This document shows positions 8,294-19,773 of a stretch of 64,000 nt of DNA, in pieces. The translations under genes were made by a program, and so were the position numbers. Positions within the stretch are counted from its first letter, which is position 1. Each line of letters begins with the position of its first letter. This DNA comes from Anaerolineaceae bacterium. Lineage in GTDB: Bacteria; Chloroflexota; Anaerolineae; Aggregatilineales; Phototrophicaceae. A model generated the notes under the pieces. It saw only the letters and a program-made list of their open reading frames with translations, made no database searches and was not told the origin of the DNA. Location: the NCBI GenBank assembly GCA_016124855.1, contig WGMX01000037.1, positions 1 to 64,000 of the forward strand, written 5' to 3'.

Positions 8294-9070
8294 TTACAAC
8301 ACGACCCAGAAACGTTCGCCCGGAGTCTGGCCGCCACGCAGCAGCGACTGGCGAATAGAGGTTTCCATATGCTGCTGATCGGTCCAAAAGCTGCTAATTT
8401 GAGATTTATAACAGGCAACGGCATCGAGCTTACCTTGTATATCCGCCTCAGTCAGTGAAACAGTTTCCAACTTCAGACGCAGCGCGGGATATGTTTCTTG
8501 AAAAAAGGTGAGCGCTTTATCAACTGCATCCGATTGTTCAATATAAGGATACTCCTCGTAAAATTTTAGCGCCACCCAAGGATAATATTGTTTTAGAGTA
8601 ACAGCCCAGTTTCGCACAATTTGATGGTCAACATGATGACCCGCCCCCAGCGGTGCGTATATATAACGGGGGATTTCGAAGGAATTGAGCACGATAGTCG
8701 GCAGGAGTTTGGCAGTCCGGTCATCGGGGTTAATGTCCCCAAAAATGCTGGTTTCGTCGGGATAAAGCGCTTCGCCGCTGCGTCCGGTTCGGTAGATACA
8801 ATCCAGCCAATTGACCAAATGTGAAGGTTTCGCGCCAAGCCGATTGATGGCTGCCTCATCTTCTTCTATCCGCATCTGTACAGGGTTTGTCTCGTTCTGC
8901 CAGCGCGCATGAAGTTCGTGGACAAAGGCAGACTCCGGCAATTGATGAGGAATACCAGCCATGATTGTCCGCACATCAACCGTTTCACCCGCTGCGACTA
9001 ACTGGTGAATAGTACCGCCGCAGCTCAGTACAGCGTCGTCAAAATGGGGTGAGATGAATAAGTGTGTCAT
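8294..9070 (-). CDS. PIG-L / LmbE-family deacetylase
   Basis: 258 residues. The N-terminus HLFISPHFDDAVLSCGG carries the zinc-binding His-Asp-Asp motif (PHFDD), and GAGHHVDHQIV holds the second histidine cluster. The family removes acetyl groups from N-acetylglucosaminyl conjugates (mycothiol and bacillithiol synthesis, GPI, glycopeptides); the substrate cannot be told from sequence. It is not in an obvious operon. A frame at 8098-8424 on the same strand overlaps it and is a shadow. Confidence 0.9.
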   Translation of the reverse strand: MTHLFISPHFDDAVLSCGGTIHQLVAAGETVDVRTIMAGIPHQLPESAFVHELHARWQNETNPVQMRIEEDEAAINRLGAKPSHLVNWLDCIYRTGRSGEALYPDETSIFGDINPDDRTAKLLPTIVLNSFEIPRYIYAPLGAGHHVDHQIVRNWAVTLKQYYPWVALKFYEEYPYIEQSDAVDKALTFFQETYPALRLKLETVSLTEADIQGKLDAVACYKSQISSFWTDQQHMETSIRQSLLRGGQTPGERFWVVL

Positions 9071-9255
9071 GGCACAGGGCTTTCGATATTAAGATTTTAT
9101 ATGCGATTATACAACAAAACGAATATAAGAGCGCTTGTAATTAAATAATTGGTAATACTCAATGAGGGGTAAAGCAGCGAGGAACGCGGCTGAGTCGCCG
9201 TGACTTGGAGGATGTTAAGAGAATGCTAAGGCATAGCCATTAAGAGAAAAGACTA

Positions 9256-9291
9256 ATGAAAGAGCCTGCGATTCACTTGCAGACTCTTTCA
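9256..9291 (-). terminator. Probable terminator of the thioesterase gene
   Basis: AATGAAAGAG and CTCTTTCAT arms with additional CTGC/GCAG pairing form a long hairpin. It sits 10 bases past the thioesterase stop on the minus strand. The T-run after it is weak, so this may be a folding rather than a classic terminator. Confidence 0.5.
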
Positions 9292-9300
9292 TCGACTGGA

Positions 9301-9822
9301 TTATAGTTCAGGGACGGGTTGGCGGCGAAACTGCGCTTTGAGATCATTCACACGCGGGTTGAATCCGTCGGGTGTGTAGACATTCTCTACGACCACCGGA
9401 CGGAACATGGTCATAAAATCTTCTGGATGATGGGTGCTGCGTCCGTTTTGGACACTCACATAAGTGAACTCGATCCATGCGACGGCTTTGAGGCGGCGGG
9501 CGGCACTATCCAACATCAAGCCTTCGACCACGAGGATGCTGTCGCTCATATGAACGAGGTTGGTGCGGATTAAGACCTGTTCTTGCACCGCCGCCGGATA
9601 TAAATAGGCCAGTTGATTTTTGGTGACGACCCAACCCTGCCCTGTGCGCTGCGTTTCTTTGAAAATGTCGAAGTTATAAAACTGCCTTAGCTGATCTTCG
9701 CGGGCATTCATAAAATAGTCGATATAACGGGCGTTGTTGAGGTGTTGAAACGGATCACAGTCTTGAAAGCGAATGACAGCGGTGGTTTCCAAGTCTTTGG
9801 GTAAGGTGGGTTCAGCGGACAT
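9301..9822 (-). CDS. Hotdog-fold acyl-CoA thioesterase (4HBT-like)
   Basis: 173 residues. RFQDCDPFQHLNNARYIDYF near 18-37 is the 4-hydroxybenzoyl-CoA thioesterase/FadM-type hotdog signature, with the catalytic Asp in DCDPFQH. It probably hydrolyses an acyl-CoA; the chain is unknown. A good ribosome site (AAGGAGA) precedes the ATG at 9822. The neighbour upstream is a TetR regulator on the same strand, and both genes carry the same short sequence box before their starts, suggesting co-regulation. Confidence 0.85.
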   Translation of the reverse strand: MSAEPTLPKDLETTAVIRFQDCDPFQHLNNARYIDYFMNAREDQLRQFYNFDIFKETQRTGQGWVVTKNQLAYLYPAAVQEQVLIRTNLVHMSDSILVVEGLMLDSAARRLKAVAWIEFTYVSVQNGRSTHHPEDFMTMFRPVVVENVYTPDGFNPRVNDLKAQFRRQPVPEL

Positions 9823-9837
9823 GATTTTCTCCTTATG

Positions 9838-9857
9838 TTTTGCGACTGAATAGTCTC
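9838..9857 (-). promoter_or_regulatory. Candidate TetR operator before the thioesterase
   Basis: Read on the minus strand: GAGACTATTCAGTCGCAAAA. It shares TCAGTCGCAAAA with the box before the TetR gene at 10505-10525. It sits 16 bases upstream of the thioesterase start. Two copies, one before each gene, fit an autoregulated TetR pair. Inference only. Confidence 0.45.
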
Positions 9858-9901
9858 TTTTTTTGCTAAAAATAAATCCTCATTCAGCAGAGGATTCAGG
9901 A

Positions 9902-10498
9902 TTATAGGCGAACGGCAGTTTCTAAATAGGTATCGAGATATTCGACAGCGCGGTTCATGTGGCGGGTGTCATCATAGAGTTTGCTCAACATGATCGCGCC
10001 TTCCAGTGTGGCGATGAGAAAGGTGGTCAATTCCTCTGGATCAATCTGCGGGCGGATTTGACCGCGTTCGATGCCTTTGGTGATGGTACGCACCATATAT
10101 TCACGCCATTCGTCCATCGCGCGGCGGGCATGATCGCGTAGCAGCGGATGCGTGTCATCAGCTTCAATCGCCGTGTTGAGTACGGGACAGCCACCCGCGA
10201 CCGGCATCCCACCGGGCATGGCGCGGTAAACCCCGACAATTGCCCGCAGGCGGTCAATGGCATCACGCTTGTCTTTGAGCGCGTTTTGGAATTCGAGTTC
10301 GACCAAGCTGACAGCATAATCGAAGGCTTCCAAAGCGAGGTCATCTTTGGTGTCGAAGTGGCGATAAATGCCGCCTTTTTCGAGGCCGGTGGCTTGCATG
10401 ATGTCCGCCATTGACGCGCCCGAATAACCTTTGCGGTTAAAGACCTCGGCTGCCCGCTGCAAGATCATCAGACGCGTTTCGTCACCCTTTTTCAACAC
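9902..10498 (-). CDS. TetR/AcrR-family transcriptional regulator
   Basis: 198 residues from a GTG start at 10498. The N-terminal helix-turn-helix (about 10-55: ILQRAAEVFNRKGYSGASM, GLEKGGIYRHFDTKDDL) is typical. The C-terminal ligand domain has a GGCPVLNTAIEADDTHPLLRDHAR segment found in a widespread TetR subgroup that often controls small-molecule detoxification or export genes. It is followed after 79 bases by the thioesterase gene on the same strand. It likely represses itself and that gene through the paired boxes. Confidence 0.92.
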   Translation of the reverse strand: MLKKGDETRLMILQRAAEVFNRKGYSGASMADIMQATGLEKGGIYRHFDTKDDLALEAFDYAVSLVELEFQNALKDKRDAIDRLRAIVGVYRAMPGGMPVAGGCPVLNTAIEADDTHPLLRDHARRAMDEWREYMVRTITKGIERGQIRPQIDPEELTTFLIATLEGAIMLSKLYDDTRHMNRAVEYLDTYLETAVRL

Positions 10499-10504
10499 AC
10501 AATC

Positions 10505-10525
10505 CTTTTGCGACTGATCGGTTTC
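10505..10525 (-). promoter_or_regulatory. Candidate TetR operator before its own gene
   Basis: Minus-strand reading: GAAACCGATCAGTCGCAAAA. It contains the near-palindrome ACCGATCAGT and matches the box at 9838-9857 over TCAGTCGCAAAA. It is 7 bases upstream of the GTG start, a position where binding would block initiation. Confidence 0.48.
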
Positions 10526-10694
10526 AAGTTAAGGTTATGAGAAATGTGGGATTTTGTCAAGAATTGAAGAAGATGAGGAATTCGCCTTTAGGGGGTTGTT
10601 TTTATTGTATAACTTGCATTGGTCCATAATTTTATTGTTAAATACTTATATTAGACCGCGAGAAGAAAAAATCTTTACCTCAAAGGATGAACTT

Positions 10695-11675
10695 ATGCCT
10701 CAAAAGGACAGCTATTTTTTTGTTAGCTATTCTAGGCAGGATGCGAGTCTTGTTCATAAAATAGTCAGTGATTTAAATGAAAAAGGTATAAATACATGGG
10801 TCGATTCTTTTCAGCTACATGCGGGAGATAATTGGCAAGACGCTATAACAAATGGGCTAGAAGGGTCAATTGGAGTAATAGTATTTCTATCAAACGCTAG
10901 TATGAAATCAAATTTCGTGCTTAGCGAAGTAAACTATATATTACGAGGTGGAAAAGCACCTGTTTTTCCTATTTTGCTTGAAGATGTGCAAAATATTATT
11001 CCTACAAATCTTCTTTCAATCCAATGGTTTGATTTTCGAGATGCTACAAATAATTATGATAATCGCATTAGGCAGCTTGTTGATGTCCTCAATAATTGGA
11101 TAGATAAACCGCCGGCTGATATAAGTAAAATTGACCCGAAAAAATTTACAGATGATGAATCATTTCGTGCTTCGGGGGCATTCCCAACTAAGAAAAGACC
11201 TCCTCAGGCTGTATTTCTTGTTCACGGGCACGATAAAAATCTAAGGGATGAAGTTAAGTCTTTTTTGGTAGATAAGAATGTCGCGCCGATTATTTTAGTT
11301 GAAGAGAAAAATAACCAACGACAGTCCATATTTGATAAATTTTATGAAATGCAAGCAAAGGCTGACTTCGCAGTTATATTGCTATCTTCTGACGATATAG
11401 GAGCTTCTATAGAAGAATACTATCGACGTGATCCCGAAGGTGCGCGACTAGGAGAGCGCGTATTTGAAGGAAGAGGGCGACAAAACGTAATTTTCGAAAT
11501 GGGTTTTTTCTTTGGGCGAAAAGGGATTGACGGGGTATTTGTACTTGAAAAAAGGGATGGGCCTTTTCGGTATAACCGACCCTCTGATTTGGATGGACGC
11601 ACATTTGAAGATTATAACAATGATTGGAAACAATCACTTACGGATTGGCTGATTAGCAAAAGAATTATTGAATAA
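10695..11675 (+). CDS. TIR domain fused to a TIR-like nucleotide-binding (Cap12/PCTIR-type) domain
   Basis: 326 residues from ATG 10695 (AAAGGATG upstream); the frame is open further upstream from 10554, but that part is non-conserved and hydrophobic. TIR domain about 1-135: FFVSYSRQD at 8-16, WVDSFQLHAGDNW and candidate catalytic Glu78 in VLSEVNY. The C-terminal domain (about 172-326) matches the predicted nucleotide-binding TIR-like family (PF10137): FLVHGHDK, RQSIFDKF, ADFAVILLSSDD and RQNVIFEMGFFFG with Glu268. PF10137 domains occur as Cap12 effectors in CBASS and in stand-alone defence proteins. The gene is clearly AT-richer than its neighbours and lies between a TetR operon and priA, suggesting transfer. 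No CD-NTase gene is nearby. NAD-degrading immunity effector is the best guess. Confidence 0.87.
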   Translation: MPQKDSYFFVSYSRQDASLVHKIVSDLNEKGINTWVDSFQLHAGDNWQDAITNGLEGSIGVIVFLSNASMKSNFVLSEVNYILRGGKAPVFPILLEDVQNIIPTNLLSIQWFDFRDATNNYDNRIRQLVDVLNNWIDKPPADISKIDPKKFTDDESFRASGAFPTKKRPPQAVFLVHGHDKNLRDEVKSFLVDKNVAPIILVEEKNNQRQSIFDKFYEMQAKADFAVILLSSDDIGASIEEYYRRDPEGARLGERVFEGRGRQNVIFEMGFFFGRKGIDGVFVLEKRDGPFRYNRPSDLDGRTFEDYNNDWKQSLTDWLISKRIIE

Positions 11676-11688
11676 TTCTATCAAAAGT

Positions 11689-14463
<2,775 letters not shown>

Positions 14464-14530
14464 ACTATAGCATACATGAAGGCGATCATGGAATGCGCAT
14501 CTGTTCAGTTTTTGAGGCTGAGATGATCTA

Positions 14531-14593
14531 AAACAAACCCCTACTGATTCTTTCGAATCGAGTCTGTTTTATAACGAGGCTGATCGGTAGGGG
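14531..14593 (-). terminator. Rho-independent terminator between the PH-like gene and priA
   Basis: On the minus strand an arm CCCCTACCGAT (14593-14583) pairs with ATCAGTAGGGG (14548-14538), followed by TTTGTTTT. The 34-base loop contains its own hairpin (GATTC/GAATC). It lies after the 14657-14998 gene and before priA, so it should end the upstream transcript. The inner hairpin offers an alternative fold, so attenuation of priA is possible but unproven. The GTAGGGG ends resemble REP tails. Confidence 0.65.
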
Positions 14594-14656
14594 AAGTGGC
14601 GCGATACGGGAATTTTCGAGATGAACGTTATACGATTAATCCACTGGCAACCAGTA

Positions 14657-14998
14657 TTAATCGTGAGGTTTTTGCGAATCGGAATATCTGAGCAGTTCAT
14701 TCAGTAACGTATTGAGTTCCCGCATTTGGGGACGTTCTTCCGGACTGTATGATACCTCGACTGTTTTATGATCGTGACAGGTTATTTTCATCTGAATCCA
14801 CTGGGAATGGTCAGATCGTTTAGGATAATTTTTAACCGATACGATGTCACTTAATTCGAGAATAACAGCCTGTTCACGTAACCGCGAGATAATATCCCGG
14901 TGGCGGATGACGAGTTGATCTGAATAAAGTTCAAGGTCATCAAAGATACCGGACGCGGTGCGGAGCAGTAGATGTTGGTGAGGGGCAGGTGTACTCAT
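14657..14998 (-). CDS. Small PH-like protein, paralogue 1
   Basis: 113 residues. A beta-rich pattern (LELYSDQLVIRHRDIISRLR, VILELSDIVSVKNY, WIQMKITCHDHKTVEVSY) ending in a helix resembles the bacterial pleckstrin-homology type of small domain. It is clearly paralogous to the next gene at 15137-15487: both share the D-x-L-V-I-R-x-x-D-I-I-S-R-L core and the DI-x-x-V-x-x-Y segment. No membrane segment or catalytic motif. Function unknown. Confidence 0.72.
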   Translation of the reverse strand: MSTPAPHQHLLLRTASGIFDDLELYSDQLVIRHRDIISRLREQAVILELSDIVSVKNYPKRSDHSQWIQMKITCHDHKTVEVSYSPEERPQMRELNTLLNELLRYSDSQKPHD

Positions 14999-15136
14999 GT
15001 TGCATTCCTTTCAATACTTCCTCCCGTATGTGCACTATTGAGCATAGAACTGGAATGTCTGAAATGTATTGGAATCAAATGTGATGGTGATAATCATGTG
15101 TCACATGGGGACACGGGGATATCACCATCTAACCGG

Positions 15137-15487
15137 TTATAGGGAATGTAGAGCGGGCACGACCTCACGGCGGCTGATGAGGTCCTCGATAGTATCTTTG
15201 ACCCGCTGGGCGAGGTGCTGCTGCTGTGCGCCGTATGAAAGCGCGCGTGACCTGCCATTCTTGCAAATCAGCACCAGTTGCGACCAATTGTCAAACTTAA
15301 ATAACGATTTATAGGCATGGACGTGCGTGATGTCATTCAAGGAGATAATTTCATCTCGACCGAACAGGCGCGAGATGATGTCGGTGCGGCGAATGACCAG
15401 ATGATCTTCGTAAATATCTAACTCGTGAAAAAGACCTTGAGCGCTCATTACCGGGGCGTTGTGTTGGAGAACAGTGTTGGTTGCCAT
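15137..15487 (-). CDS. Small PH-like protein, paralogue 2
   Basis: 116 residues from ATG 15487, chosen because AAGGAGGA lies just upstream; an in-frame start at 15520 has no such site. Core: LDIYEDHLVIRRTDIISRLFGRDEIISLNDITHVHAY, then WSQLVLICKNGRSRALSYG and a C-terminal helix. It shares the conserved core with the 14657-14998 gene, so the pair arose by tandem duplication. The pair may be co-transcribed (gap 138 bases). PH-like fold is an inference from the strand pattern. Confidence 0.75.
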   Translation of the reverse strand: MATNTVLQHNAPVMSAQGLFHELDIYEDHLVIRRTDIISRLFGRDEIISLNDITHVHAYKSLFKFDNWSQLVLICKNGRSRALSYGAQQQHLAQRVKDTIEDLISRREVVPALHSL

Positions 15488-15653
15488 GATGTCCTCCTTA
15501 TATCCATATACGTGATACACAATTTCTTAATTGAAGTGTAAACGGTATACTGAACACGCTGCTATGCAGTTCAGCAGTGATATTGGCTGTCATTTATCAT
15601 TCTCCGCTGTTTACGGAAGGACAGCAGGCGCAACCCGATGGAATCCCCTTTGT

Positions 15654-16163
15654 ATGCCTAAAAAAACACCGACCCTGTTTGTGACCTTTGGCCTTCCCGG
15701 AGCGGGCAAAACCTATGCCGCCCGTTTATTTGAACATTTCGGTTTTACGGTACACGACGGTGACGACGATTTACCGGATCACATGCGCGACGCGATTAGT
15801 ACACAGCAGCCCGTAACTGATGCGATGCGCGATGAGTTTTTCGGGAGGATTATCGACCATGTGCATGAACTGCTGCCGCGGCATCCCAAGCTGGTTGTCG
15901 CCCAGACCTTCATTAAAGAGAAATATCGCCGCCTGTTCTTAGAGGAATTTCCGGATGCTCAATTTGTGTTGGTGGTTGCCAAAGACCCCGTCCGCGAACT
16001 GCGTTTGGAACGCCGCACCAACCAACCGCTCGAACCGGAATACACCCGCAAGATGATCGCCATGTTTGAAACACCGCACATTCCTTATCAGGTCATTGTT
16101 AATGATGCCGATGGTGCGTTGCAGCTTGAAGATCAAATCGTGGCGTTGGTCGCTGGTAAGTAG
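15654..16163 (+). CDS. P-loop ATP-binding kinase, gluconate/shikimate-kinase-like
   Basis: 169 residues from ATG 15654; sequence upstream in the same frame is non-conserved. Walker A GLPGAGKT near 13-20, HDGDDD near 34-39 where small-molecule kinases bind substrate, and an arginine-rich lid (RELRLERRTNQPLEPEY). The size and plan match gluconokinase-like AAA_33 proteins. Substrate unknown. It is divergent from the PH-like pair, with about 165 bases shared upstream. Confidence 0.75.
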   Translation: MPKKTPTLFVTFGLPGAGKTYAARLFEHFGFTVHDGDDDLPDHMRDAISTQQPVTDAMRDEFFGRIIDHVHELLPRHPKLVVAQTFIKEKYRRLFLEEFPDAQFVLVVAKDPVRELRLERRTNQPLEPEYTRKMIAMFETPHIPYQVIVNDADGALQLEDQIVALVAGK

Positions 16164-16213
16164 TTGCAAGCAAGACAATTCAAGCGATTAGGAGTGTTAC
16201 AAAGCGTTGGAAT

Positions 16214-16696
16214 ATGAGCTATTTCATTCGCATTTTCTGTCAATCCACGCAGCCTATCCCGCGCTATAACATCGGACAGTTCATTCTGGATGGGGCGTTT
16301 TTTGTCCAGCAGCCTGAATTCACGCCTGACTTAAAGGAAGCCAAATGTAGGCTGGTGAATTGGGAACGCTTCCAAATCCATTGCTCACCAGATCAGCGCC
16401 CTATCGTCCTGACGCGTAATGCTGAAGATGGTCTGTTTGAAGCGGAATGCGATAACTTAGTTGACCTTATTCCCCGGCTTGTAGACTCGCCCATTCAACA
16501 TGACCTGATTGATAACTTGGGAACAGCTACTCAGGTGATTGTCATTGAGCTTGACCGTGAAAATTTGTCAGACGAAGCATGGGAAATGCTGGATGCGCTC
16601 GAAGCCTATCTTGCCGAAACTTTAGGCGGATTGATTTACGCGCCAGACGATGGTTTTTATGGCAGCAGCTTCGAACTGCTTTATAAAATTGGATAA
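16214..16696 (+). CDS. Conserved hypothetical cytoplasmic protein
   Basis: 160 residues, no membrane segment or signal peptide. It looks like an alpha/beta protein: N-terminal strands (SYFIRIFCQS), then IVLTRNAEDGLFEAEC, and an acidic C-terminal part ending DDGFYGSSFELLYKIG. I do not recognise the family. It starts 50 bases after the small kinase and may be co-transcribed with it. Confidence 0.65.
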   Translation: MSYFIRIFCQSTQPIPRYNIGQFILDGAFFVQQPEFTPDLKEAKCRLVNWERFQIHCSPDQRPIVLTRNAEDGLFEAECDNLVDLIPRLVDSPIQHDLIDNLGTATQVIVIELDRENLSDEAWEMLDALEAYLAETLGGLIYAPDDGFYGSSFELLYKIG

Positions 16697-16958
16697 GGTG
16701 ATTTATGGGTGGAACGAGGAGATAAATTTAATAGGTTGCATATAAACCCGAAGCAGACGTAAATTGATAGAGTCGTCAAAAGCAGTATACAATTGTCTAA
16801 ATGCTGCCTATATATCAATTCGCGCAAACCTAACCCTCTCAATATGAGAAAAGTGTATAGAACAGGTTTGTAATGCGCTTGTCGCTTGGTGCTTTCGTGG
16901 AAATTCTGCTAAGCTACTTTTATTATCGACATGACTCACAGTAAAGCAAAAATCGCTT

Positions 16959-19700
16959 ATGAGTGCTAATAATTTATCGGGATCGACGCTAGGCAACTAC
17001 GAACTGCGCCAAATCATCGGCGTAGGGGGCATGGCATCGGTCTATCAGGCACACCAAAAAAACCTTGATCGCTTGGTGGCGGTCAAAATTCTGAGTCAGG
17101 CGCTCACGCACGAAGTGGGTTATGCCGAACGCTTCAACCGTGAAGCTCGCACAGCTGCTTCGTTAGAACATCCCAACATCGTGCCGGTTTACGATTACGG
17201 CACGCATGACCAGACGACTTATGTCGTCATGCGCCTGTTAACGGGCGGTACCGTTGGCGAACGTTTGAGTCACCAGCAGCAGAATAATCTGCCGCCTCCA
17301 TCTTTAGCGGAAGTGACTCAACTGCTGCGACAGGTTGCCAGCGCCTTGGATTATGCCCACAGTTTGGGTGTCATTCACCGTGACATCAAACCCAGCAACA
17401 TCATGTTTGATAATCGCGGTACGCCCTATGTGGTGGACTTCGGTATCGCCAAATTGTTGGAAGCATCTGGTAATATGACCAGCACCGGCATGGTTATGGG
17501 TACGCCGGCTTACATGGCTCCCGAACAGTGGCGCGGCGATAAAATTTCGGCGGCGACTGACCAATATGCCGTTGGCGTGATGATGTATATCCTGCTCACC
17601 GGACGGCAGCCGTTTGAAGCGCCAACGCCCTATGCCTTGATGCTCAAACATATGAATGAAGTGCCGGTTCCGCCGAATGCCATCCGTGAGGATATTCCCG
17701 CATCGGTAGCCGGCGTCATCGAGCGCGCCATCAGCAAATCGCCCGATGACCGTTATCCGAACATGCTAGAATTTGCCGACGATATGAGTCGCACGGTGCG
17801 CGATGCCAGCGGCGGTATGACCGGCTTCTTTACGGTGAGCTTGGGTACGGGCGGCGAACCGGGACAACTTACACCTACACGCTCCAAGGTCACGCCGACA
17901 CGTCCTCCCCCTCCACCGACACCGCCCGCTGTCTCCAGCGCGGCACAAGATGACGACAGCCCGACCGAAGTCGTCCCCAAAACAGGCGAAACACCCGCTA
18001 AACCGCCGACCGGTGGGCAGGCTGCAATTCCGCCCTATGTTGGTCCAACGGGACAGAATACCTATGCGGCCAGCGCACCGCAGTCCGGTGGCAGACGCAC
18101 TGGCATCGCAGTTTTTGGCGTTGTCGCAGCCGTTGTGGTGATCGGCCTGATTGTTCTATTCGCATCACGTGGAAACGGTGCGGCCACAACCGATGTTACA
18201 CCCAGCGCGGTTGCACTGACCAATACATCTGTAGCGGTTGTGGTTTCGGCATCTGATACGCCTGCGGAGAGCGCGTCGAGCACGCCCACAACCATACCGC
18301 CTACAAATACCGAAACGGTAAACGCGTCAGATACCCCTGCACAGGCGGTGGAACCTTCAGCGACATCGGCTTCGATTATTGTCTCGTCGTCCGATACACC
18401 TAAACCTTCCGAAACCAGTACGGCGACAGCCACCGACACCAAAGAGCCAACCGCGACCAATACACCGACGGCAACCCGTACCGCAACGCTGACTGTCACG
18501 CCCAGCATCACCAAGACCCCGACGACCACGCCGACGGTTACACCTTCCAAAACACCCAGCTCGACTCCTACCGAAACGCCTACGTTAACCCTAACCCCCG
18601 CGACGCCAGTAGCACTGATGCGCCGGCAGTTATCGGTGCGGCAGGGGCCGGGTTCACAGTATCCGACTTTAACCGTACTTGCAGCCGGTGAGCATGTGGA
18701 TATTCTCGGCATTAGCGAAGACGGCGCATGGTTCCAAGTCCAGTTAGCCGATGGACAATATGGTTGGCTGCCAACCACGTCCCCATTGATTTCTACAGCC
18801 GGTAACATTTTTGATTTGCCAGTGGCAGAAGCGCCAACCCGCACACCGACCTTTACCTTAACGCCCTCGAAAACGCCGACCAATACGCCCACGCCAACCA
18901 ATACCGCGACGGCCACGGCGACCAAAGTCGTGACTCCCAGCGCGACACCTACGCTAACCTCAACGCCGACACTGACAGCCACGCTTACGCCGACGACAGC
19001 CAAGAGTCCGACCCCCACCGCGACACCCACGTCTGTTGATGTGAATGCAACGGTGAACGGCAATAGCTCGATCAATATCCGCACAGGTGACAGCGTTGAT
19101 TTCGGTGTGCTGACGTCGCTCAGACCGGGCGAAACGGTGAAAGTGATTGGTATCAGCCGTGCCCATAACGACTGGTTCCAGATTGAACTCTCCGATGGAC
19201 GCAAAGGTTGGGTAGCCGCCCGCTTATTGAAGGTCGTCGGTAATTTAGCGACCGTTCCATTTGTCAATCCGCCGCCGCGTCCGATAGCGACCCGTCCGCC
19301 TGTCGTTCCGACCAAGCCCGCCGGTAACAACAGCGGCAACAATGGCAACAATACAGGCGGCGAACCGACAGCCGTTGGCGAAGGCGTCGATTGCAGCTAC
19401 CTCAAGACGACGTCTCCGGTTGATTGGATCAACACAACCAATGAAGGCGGCACGACCACCTTCTACTGGAACACCGTTCCGGGCGCAACCGATTACTGGT
19501 TGTACTGGTATGCCGAAGATGGTCATGAAGTCGCGCGTTATAACACGGGCGGCGTGACCGGCAGCGTCAAGCTGGATACCCGTCCCGAAACCAAGTTCGG
19601 GCCGTTCCCGAATTACTTCTGGCGGATTGAAGCGCATAAAGATGGTCACGTGGTTTGTACCTATAACCATCCCAATAAGCTGCATCGTCAAGGGTATTAA
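16959..19700 (+). CDS. Transmembrane Ser/Thr protein kinase with two SH3b domains
   Basis: 913 residues. PknB-type kinase at about 12-280 with GVGGMASVY, K43 in [13 protein letters not shown] at 140-147, DFGIAK at 160-165 and APEQW: all catalytic residues are present. A Pro-rich linker leads to one membrane helix (about 380-401, AVFGVVAAVVVIGLIVLF). Outside are Thr/Pro-rich low-complexity stalks separating two SH3b domains (about 549-612 and 692-762, each with the xWFQVQL-DG-xGW pattern), then a C-terminal beta-sandwich-like domain (about 807-913). The exterior may sense cell wall or a ligand. It is followed 233 bases later by the giant YD-repeat gene on the same strand. Antisense frames in the stalks are artefacts of low complexity. 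Confidence 0.94.
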   Translation: MSANNLSGSTLGNYELRQIIGVGGMASVYQAHQKNLDRLVAVKILSQALTHEVGYAERFNREARTAASLEHPNIVPVYDYGTHDQTTYVVMRLLTGGTVGERLSHQQQNNLPPPSLAEVTQLLRQVASALDYAHSLGVIHRDIKPSNIMFDNRGTPYVVDFGIAKLLEASGNMTSTGMVMGTPAYMAPEQWRGDKISAATDQYAVGVMMYILLTGRQPFEAPTPYALMLKHMNEVPVPPNAIREDIPASVAGVIERAISKSPDDRYPNMLEFADDMSRTVRDASGGMTGFFTVSLGTGGEPGQLTPTRSKVTPTRPPPPPTPPAVSSAAQDDDSPTEVVPKTGETPAKPPTGGQAAIPPYVGPTGQNTYAASAPQSGGRRTGIAVFGVVAAVVVIGLIVLFASRGNGAATTDVTPSAVALTNTSVAVVVSASDTPAESASSTPTTIPPTNTETVNASDTPAQAVEPSATSASIIVSSSDTPKPSETSTATATDTKEPTATNTPTATRTATLTVTPSITKTPTTTPTVTPSKTPSSTPTETPTLTLTPATPVALMRRQLSVRQGPGSQYPTLTVLAAGEHVDILGISEDGAWFQVQLADGQYGWLPTTSPLISTAGNIFDLPVAEAPTRTPTFTLTPSKTPTNTPTPTNTATATATKVVTPSATPTLTSTPTLTATLTPTTAKSPTPTATPTSVDVNATVNGNSSINIRTGDSVDFGVLTSLRPGETVKVIGISRAHNDWFQIELSDGRKGWVAARLLKVVGNLATVPFVNPPPRPIATRPPVVPTKPAGNNSGNNGNNTGGEPTAVGEGVDCSYLKTTSPVDWINTTNEGGTTTFYWNTVPGATDYWLYWYAEDGHEVARYNTGGVTGSVKLDTRPETKFGPFPNYFWRIEAHKDGHVVCTYNHPNKLHRQGY

Positions 19701-19727
19701 TACGGTTTGAATTAAGCGGATTAACGA

Positions 19728-19758
19728 GCGTAGGGAAAGGCATTGCTTTTCCCTACGC
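19728..19758 (+). repeat. REP-like palindrome / possible terminator after the kinase
   Basis: Eleven-base arms GCGTAGGGAAA (19728-19738) and TTTCCCTACGC (19748-19758) around a short loop. It is preceded by TTAACGAGC, as in the REP copy at 1773, linking the two. There is no strong T-run after it, but the stem could still end the kinase transcript. Confidence 0.6.
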
Positions 19759-19773
19759 CAATCAGTTATTTTC

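Noticed and set aside
8098-8424. 108-residue minus frame between the deacetylase and kinase genes
   Set aside because: It overlaps the PIG-L gene in another frame and is rich in Cys/Arg/Ser without a domain.
10695-11675. CBASS operon
   Set aside because: The TIR-like domain is Cap12-related, but there is no CD-NTase, ubiquitin-type Cap or nuclease gene adjacent.
18062-19351. 429-residue minus-strand frame opposite the membrane kinase
   Set aside because: It mirrors the Thr/Pro-rich low-complexity stalks and SH3b domains of the real plus-strand kinase, giving an artificial Val/Gly repeat protein.
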